From positions 1-36,563 of the forward strand of contig CAZOZP010000035.1 in the NCBI GenBank assembly GCA_964584325.1: DNA of 36,563 bases, in the 5' to 3' direction. How positions within the stretch are numbered: position 1 is the stretch's first letter; each line of letters starts with the position of its first letter. The DNA comes from CAZOZP01 sp964584325 (lineage in GTDB: Bacteria; Bacteroidota; Ignavibacteria; Ignavibacteriales; Melioribacteraceae). The notes beneath the pieces are model-generated. The model searched no databases. It had not been told where the DNA came from and was given only the letters and a program-made list of their open reading frames with translations. Shown in pieces: positions 32,226 to 36,563 of the stretch. A program made the translations under genes and the position numbers.

Positions 32226-34028
32226 CTAATAATTTTCAATCTTAAATTCAGACATCGAGTTATCCTGCACGGCAAATTTTTCATCCATTTCGGATAGCTG
32301 CATTTTTAATATTACCGGCATTCCTCCGGGAGTGAAATATGGATTGGAAGTTGCAAAAAGCTGATCTATAATTTCTCTCATCTCATTTTCCGAAAGCCTT
32401 TCGTGTTTAATAACCGCCTGTTCAGAGAATACTTTTACAAGCTGTTCAGAAACATCTGAAGTTTGATTTTGAAAATCGCGCATTTCGCTTATTATGTTCA
32501 TAAGAACTCTGACTTCAAATCCGTTTCTTACTTCCGGAGCTACACCGCAAAGTTCATAACTTCGCCTGCTGTTTTTTCTTAAATCAAAGCCAAGAAGACC
32601 AAGCTTCGGATTCAGCCAATCAACAATTTCAGCCTCAGCTTCAGTAAATTCAACTTTTTCAGGAAACAAAAGCTGCTGAGAAAAACTTGTTCCGGCTTCA
32701 AACTGCTTTATTGCTTTGTCGTAAGTAATCCTTTCCTGCGCCCTTACAGAATCTATAATCAGCATCCCGCTTTTAATCTGGGAAAGAATATACTTGTTGT
32801 GATAATACACTATAAAAGGAACATTTTCTTCTGATTTTGAAGAAACTCGGTTCGTCTCGGCCGGTATCTCGTTAAAAATTTCACGCGATAACAAGTCAGT
32901 ATTACTCTGTTTCAGATCTCTGTTAATCGAACTAAAAAGTAAGTCAACTTCCTCATCACTGAAAACACTGGTTTTTCTGATTTCCCTGTTTACTGCCTCA
33001 AGTGTCTCAGCATTGCTCTTTTCGGCTAAACCTAAGTTCCTGGTGTTTTTTGCAACTGCTTTTTTAATTACGGAAAAGATTATTGCATAAATATCCTTTT
33101 CATACTCGAATTTAACTTCAAGTTTCTGAGGGTGAACATTAACATCAATTTTGCGAGGTTCTATTTCAAGTGAAAGAATATAGAATGGAAAATCTCCTTT
33201 TTCTATCATACCCTCAAATGCAGAAATAATAGCGTGGTGAATCAACCTGCTGGTTACAAATCTGTTATTGATATACAGATACTGTTCACCCCTGGCCTTC
33301 CTGCAATCAGATGCGGGAGAAATGTATCCGGAAAAGCGGAAGAAGTCTGTCTTTTCCTTAACTTTGATTAATGATTCCGCAGCTTCCTTGCCAATTACCG
33401 AGATTATTCTTTCTTCGGCGGATTCCGGACGAAAATCAAAGAACAAGTCGCCTTCTGAATAAAATTTAAAACCGATATCATGGTTAATTAAGGAAATCCT
33501 CCTAAAGGTTTCCACCATATGTTTCATTTCCGTTGAATCTGTTTTAAGGAAATTTCTTCTTGCAGGAGTATTATAAAACAAATTCTTAACAGAAATAGAA
33601 GTGCCTTTTGAAGAAGCAATTTTTTCTGTTTCAACTTGTCCCTCACCGGAAATAGTTACCAGAGTTCCAAGTTCTTCATCTACAGTTTTGGTTTTGATCT
33701 GCATTTTGGAAACAGCGGCAATACTGCTTAAAGCTTCTCCCCTGAAGCCGTAAGTTACAATGTTTTCTATATCTTCATTTTTATAAATTTTGCTTGTAGC
33801 GTGTCTTTGAAAACACAGGACGGCATCTTGTTCATCCATACCTATTCCGTCATCAATAACCTGGATAAGATTTTTCCCTGCTCTTTTGATATAAACAATT
33901 ATATTCTCTGCACCGGAATCCAATGCATTTTCAAGCAGTTCTTTCAGAACCGATTCGGGTCTTTGAACAACTTCACCGGCAGCTATTTTATTGGCAAGAT
34001 TTTCAGGCAGAATCTTAATGAGAGGCAT
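32226..34028 (-). CDS. mutL: DNA mismatch repair protein MutL, endonuclease motifs degenerate
   Basis: 600 residues. The N-terminal GHKL ATPase is intact: KIAAGEVVQRPESVLKELLE, ENALDSGA, DDGIGM, TYGFRGEALSSI, and FYNTPARRNFLK. The region near 255-320 (YLYINNRFVTSRL, DVNVHPQKLEVKF) is the second conserved block. The C-terminal dimerisation domain is present but its metal-dependent nicking motif, DQHA-X2-E-X4-E in endonuclease-type MutL, reads DSVRAQERITYD near 425-436; the cysteine-histidine motifs read SEQAVI and FTPGGMP. It therefore probably coordinates repair but does not nick DNA. It begins 14 bases inside the 3' end of folA and continues into the CNNM-type gene. Confidence 0.95.
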   Translation of the reverse strand: MPLIKILPENLANKIAAGEVVQRPESVLKELLENALDSGAENIIVYIKRAGKNLIQVIDDGIGMDEQDAVLCFQRHATSKIYKNEDIENIVTYGFRGEALSSIAAVSKMQIKTKTVDEELGTLVTISGEGQVETEKIASSKGTSISVKNLFYNTPARRNFLKTDSTEMKHMVETFRRISLINHDIGFKFYSEGDLFFDFRPESAEERIISVIGKEAAESLIKVKEKTDFFRFSGYISPASDCRKARGEQYLYINNRFVTSRLIHHAIISAFEGMIEKGDFPFYILSLEIEPRKIDVNVHPQKLEVKFEYEKDIYAIIFSVIKKAVAKNTRNLGLAEKSNAETLEAVNREIRKTSVFSDEEVDLLFSSINRDLKQSNTDLLSREIFNEIPAETNRVSSKSEENVPFIVYYHNKYILSQIKSGMLIIDSVRAQERITYDKAIKQFEAGTSFSQQLLFPEKVEFTEAEAEIVDWLNPKLGLLGFDLRKNSRRSYELCGVAPEVRNGFEVRVLMNIISEMRDFQNQTSDVSEQLVKVFSEQAVIKHERLSENEMREIIDQLFATSNPYFTPGGMPVILKMQLSEMDEKFAVQDNSMSEFKIENY

Positions 34029-34500
34029 TTCTTCTCTTGTAGTGTTTTACATTAAACTCCTCGTAGTTCTCTTCACTCTCAACTTCCCAAGTACTTTCAT
34101 CAATCCCGGGAAAAAACGCATCGCCTTCACATTGAAATTTCATCTCGGATATAATCATTTCATCAGTTTTCTCAATAAGACTTTGATATATATTAGCACC
34201 GCCGATTATAAAAACTGACCGGTACTCTTGATCTTGGCAGAAATTCAGAGCATCTTCTATTGTTCTGAACACATAAGTATTCTCAAACGGCGGATTTTCC
34301 AATCCTCTTGAGATAATCAGATTTATTCTGTCTTTAAGTGGTTTGCCTAAAGATTCCCAGGTCTTTCTTCCCATAAGAACAGGATAACCAAGTGTAGTTC
34401 GTCTGAAATGTTTCAATTCCTCACTGCAGCGCCATGGAATTGTATTATCTTTTCCGATTGTTCCGTTCTGGGATTTTGCGCAAATAATAATGAGTTTCAA
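34015..34500 (-). CDS. folA: Dihydrofolate reductase
   Basis: 161 residues, normal length. It reduces dihydrofolate with NADPH. NGTIGKDNTIPW opens the fold; the catalytic acid is Glu28 in RCSEELKHF; VLMGRKTWESLGKPL and VFIIGGANIYQ form the NADPH site. The start codon is TTG at 34500, forced by the conserved beginning MKLIIICAKSQNG; the sequence before it is TTCCGGAATAAT. It overlaps mutL by 14 bases and lies 40 bases after the sensor kinase gene. Confidence 0.95.
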   Translation of the reverse strand: MKLIIICAKSQNGTIGKDNTIPWRCSEELKHFRRTTLGYPVLMGRKTWESLGKPLKDRINLIISRGLENPPFENTYVFRTIEDALNFCQDQEYRSVFIIGGANIYQSLIEKTDEMIISEMKFQCEGDAFFPGIDESTWEVESEENYEEFNVKHYKRRNASH

Positions 34501-34540
34501 ATTATTCCGGAATTATTGTTGACCGAAATATAAGAATTTT

Positions 34541-36563
34541 TCAACTAACAGGCAGTTCAATAATGAACTCTGAACCTTGTCCGGGAGTGCTTTCGGCGTA
34601 AACCTTACCATTATGTTTTTCAACAATATCTTTAACAATATAAAGACCTAAGCCGGTTGAAGTTTCTCCGCCTGTGGGACGTGCAGAAAGACGCTGAAAT
34701 TTATTGAAGAGTTTTTTCTTGTCATTATCAGTTAAGCCGGGTCCTTCATCGATAACGGAAATCCGGATAGTTTTCTCATTCTTCCTTACTTTTATCCAAA
34801 TAGTTTTACCCATTGGGGAGTATTTTATGGCATTGCTCATCAAATTCTCAATTGCTTCCTTGAACCAAATCTTATCAATACTGGCAACAGCCTCCTCATC
34901 AAGTTCTTCAATGACTTTTTGATTTTTTTGGTTCAGTCTTGCTTTATTATTCTTTATGGATTCCCTTATCAAATCTGCCATTTTCATAGGTTCAAATTTT
35001 AGTTCAAGCTTCGCGGAACTAGCGGCAGCTGATTCAAGTATATCAGTGATTATGCTTAGCATCATTTTAGCAGACTGGAAAATTGAATTAACCATTGCCC
35101 ATTCTTCATCAGACATTTTGAAGTCTTCACGAATTATAAATTCGTAACCCAATATAGCCTGAAGTGGATTTTTTAAGTCGTGTGCGGCAACACTTAAAAG
35201 CTGACTTTTAAGGTCATTTGCAGCCTTTAATTCAGTCTTTGCCGTTTCGCTCTGCTTAAGAAGCTCTTCTGTTTTTTCTTTTTCTTTCAGTAAATCCTGG
35301 GTTCTCTGGAATACAAGTTTTGCCAATTCATTTTTTCTATGTTCAAGATTCTTAATTTTAATTCTGTTTATCTTTATAACAATATAAATAACTACAAATA
35401 GTATTATCAGGCTGTACCCGATATATGCAATAGTGGAAAGATACCAGGGATCAACCACTCTGAACTTGTATGATTCCGGTTCGCTCCACAAAAATCCGGC
35501 ATTTTTGGCTCTTATCTGAAGAGTATAATTACCAGCCGGTAATTTCGGGAAGAAAATACTTTTATTAGTCTGGGTAGTCCAAACAGAATCAAACCCCACA
35601 AGACGAAACTGATATGTTGTTCGGTCGGTAGGAAAGAAAAGGCTGGAAAACTTCACTTCAAGATTATACCCTGAAACCATCTTTTCGTTTTCAAATTCAA
35701 TTCTCTGCCCTTCCTTTGAAAAGTAAAAATCAATTATTCTGGGCTTAGGAGTTGTTCCTAGTATCTTTGTATCTTTTGCCCAATATGCCAAACCGCTCGC
35801 TGTTGCAATCCATAGTCTGTTTTCTCTGTCCGAAGCAATTCCCTGAAGAGCAATAGATGCATTCGGTAACCCATCCTGTTTATTAAAAAGTGTAACCTCA
35901 CCGTTCTGATAAACAAGTAATCCTTTTTCAGTGCCTATCCAGAGACTGCCTTCATTATCAAGCAATATCGCCTTGCATACTGTGTTACCCCGATCAGGCG
36001 AAAGCTCAATTTTACCGGCGTCTTCTCCTTTTAAAGTATATAACCCAAAATTGGATGCCAGATAAATAGTTCCATCAGAATCGAAGGCTAAATCTGCAAC
36101 TGTAAATCCGCCGTAACCCTTTAAATTAAAAAGATTAGTATAGTCTTTGATGATATTGTTTTCCGGGTTTATGGAAAATGCTATGAATTCCTTTCCCGCA
36201 TTACCGCCGTATATTAATCCATCGCTGCCATATTTAAGAACTTCAATTAAATTTGTTCCTTTAATTTCCGGCAGATAGTTCACATTAAAATCAGTATCGA
36301 TTCTAATTATCTTATTTGATGTTTGAAGATATGCCCATAAGTTTCCTCTCCTGTCAGAAAGAAGATGGCGAATAATATCATTACCGAAAGTAAATTTTTT
36401 AATTTCACTAAAATTCTTGTCATAAAGAATAAGGTCGCCGTTAATGAAGGATATCCACATATTCTCATCAGCCGGCATAATTTCTCTTATACCGTTATAG
36501 TTGTTAAGATTATAAGATTTTGTTTCGACCCTGTCGTAATACTTTTTTGCCGAGAAAAGATTA
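34541..36563 (-). CDS. Propeller-type sensor histidine kinase, N-terminus outside window
   Basis: The frame stays open from its stop to the last base of the window (673 residues visible); an internal ATG at 36478 is not the real start. The visible order is: two-component-regulator propeller blades (about 1-270, GSLWIGTEKGLLVYQ, NRLWIATASGLAYW); a Y_Y_Y domain (about 290-365, TTYQFRLVGFDSVW, LPAGNYTLQIRAKNAG); one membrane segment (about 375-397); a coiled coil; HisKA with the phospho-accepting His in VAAHDLKNPLQ; and HATPase with NLMSNAIKYSP, DEGPGLT and STGLGLYIVKD. No receiver or DNA-binding domain follows, so unlike classic hybrid sensors it needs a separate response regulator. The signal is unknown; propellers of this type often face the periplasm and sense polymers. 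Confidence 0.93.
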   Translation of the reverse strand, partial: NLFSAKKYYDRVETKSYNLNNYNGIREIMPADENMWISFINGDLILYDKNFSEIKKFTFGNDIIRHLLSDRRGNLWAYLQTSNKIIRIDTDFNVNYLPEIKGTNLIEVLKYGSDGLIYGGNAGKEFIAFSINPENNIIKDYTNLFNLKGYGGFTVADLAFDSDGTIYLASNFGLYTLKGEDAGKIELSPDRGNTVCKAILLDNEGSLWIGTEKGLLVYQNGEVTLFNKQDGLPNASIALQGIASDRENRLWIATASGLAYWAKDTKILGTTPKPRIIDFYFSKEGQRIEFENEKMVSGYNLEVKFSSLFFPTDRTTYQFRLVGFDSVWTTQTNKSIFFPKLPAGNYTLQIRAKNAGFLWSEPESYKFRVVDPWYLSTIAYIGYSLIILFVVIYIVIKINRIKIKNLEHRKNELAKLVFQRTQDLLKEKEKTEELLKQSETAKTELKAANDLKSQLLSVAAHDLKNPLQAILGYEFIIREDFKMSDEEWAMVNSIFQSAKMMLSIITDILESAAASSAKLELKFEPMKMADLIRESIKNNKARLNQKNQKVIEELDEEAVASIDKIWFKEAIENLMSNAIKYSPMGKTIWIKVRKNEKTIRISVIDEGPGLTDNDKKKLFNKFQRLSARPTGGETSTGLGLYIVKDIVEKHNGKVYAESTPGQGSEFIIELPVS

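Noticed and set aside
36476..36478. ATG as the start of the sensor kinase
   Set aside because: The frame continues without a stop to the window edge, inside a propeller blade; the true start is outside.
1..36563. tRNA, rRNA or riboswitch (including an FMN riboswitch before ribBA or ribH)
   Set aside because: No T-arm-like motif in gene-free DNA, no rRNA-like stretch, and ribBA and ribH starts directly follow or overlap other genes.

Overview
The window is a bacterial chromosome segment from an AT-rich member of the Bacteroidota/Ignavibacteriota side of the FCB group. Three things point there. Two secreted proteins end in type IX secretion (T9SS) sorting tails; one has the NYPNPFNPSTTIRF-type tail common in Ignavibacteria and relatives. 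Three promoters fit the Bacteroidota-type pattern TTTG-N20-TAnnTTTG. The gene set is otherwise ordinary housekeeping for such a free-living chromosome. No phage, plasmid, IS transposase, CRISPR, rRNA or tRNA gene was seen. A run of exactly 100 Ns (9251-9350) inside a tandem repeat is a scaffold gap.

Layout. (1) 1-489, minus: the N-terminal part of an AAA-ATPase-like protein, cut by the window edge. (2) 490-822: a fold-back intergenic element, then an intrinsic terminator for the next gene. (3) 873-6707, minus: a 1944-residue STAND-type NTPase fused to about 38 TPR repeats. (4) 7002-8811, minus: a two-gene operon of a secreted endonuclease/exonuclease/phosphatase-fold protein and a DUF985 cupin, with a recognisable promoter. 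(5) 8812-9588: a 21-bp minisatellite bounded by two hairpins and broken by the scaffold gap, then an unrecognised helical protein. (6) 10329-11534, minus: a T9SS-exported protein. (7) 11765-14370, plus: dCMP deaminase and polyphosphate kinase, overlapping by one base. (8) 14483-20656, plus: a Crp/Fnr regulator with an FNR-like box inside its own promoter, a PHP phosphoesterase, lumazine synthase (ribH), a PorZ-like propeller protein and an ABC-F ATPase. (9) 20646-21611, minus: a ROK kinase whose terminator lies inside the ABC-F gene. (10) 21683-24480: rsmA, a PAP2/AUR1-like membrane phosphatase, a small duplicated-cysteine protein (minus), and the menaquinone methyltransferase. (11) 24483-26052, minus: two overlapping TPM-domain membrane proteins. 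(12) 26053-26447: an inverted repeat, an octamer array and a promoter. (13) 26448-27469, plus: GNAT, cupin and PspC. (14) 27513-30189, minus: tgt-yajC-ribBA. (15) 30190-30998: a rhodanese gene flanked by two related palindromic elements in opposite orientation, then two more stacked palindromes. (16) 30999-36563, minus: a CNNM/CorC-type membrane protein, mutL, folA and a propeller-type sensor histidine kinase that runs off the window.

How it fits together. Riboflavin synthesis is split between ribBA and ribH. Nucleotide and DNA upkeep is covered by dCMP deaminase, folA and mutL, although this MutL seems to have lost its endonuclease motifs. T9SS export is represented by one cargo-like protein and one PorZ-like component. 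The parts that do not read as routine are the giant STAND-TPR protein, the 21-bp array, the palindrome-flanked rhodanese cassette, the duplicated CX2CX8CX7C protein, and a 10-bp-stem terminator embedded in the opposing coding sequence. Nothing in the window makes a complete, clearly novel multi-gene system.
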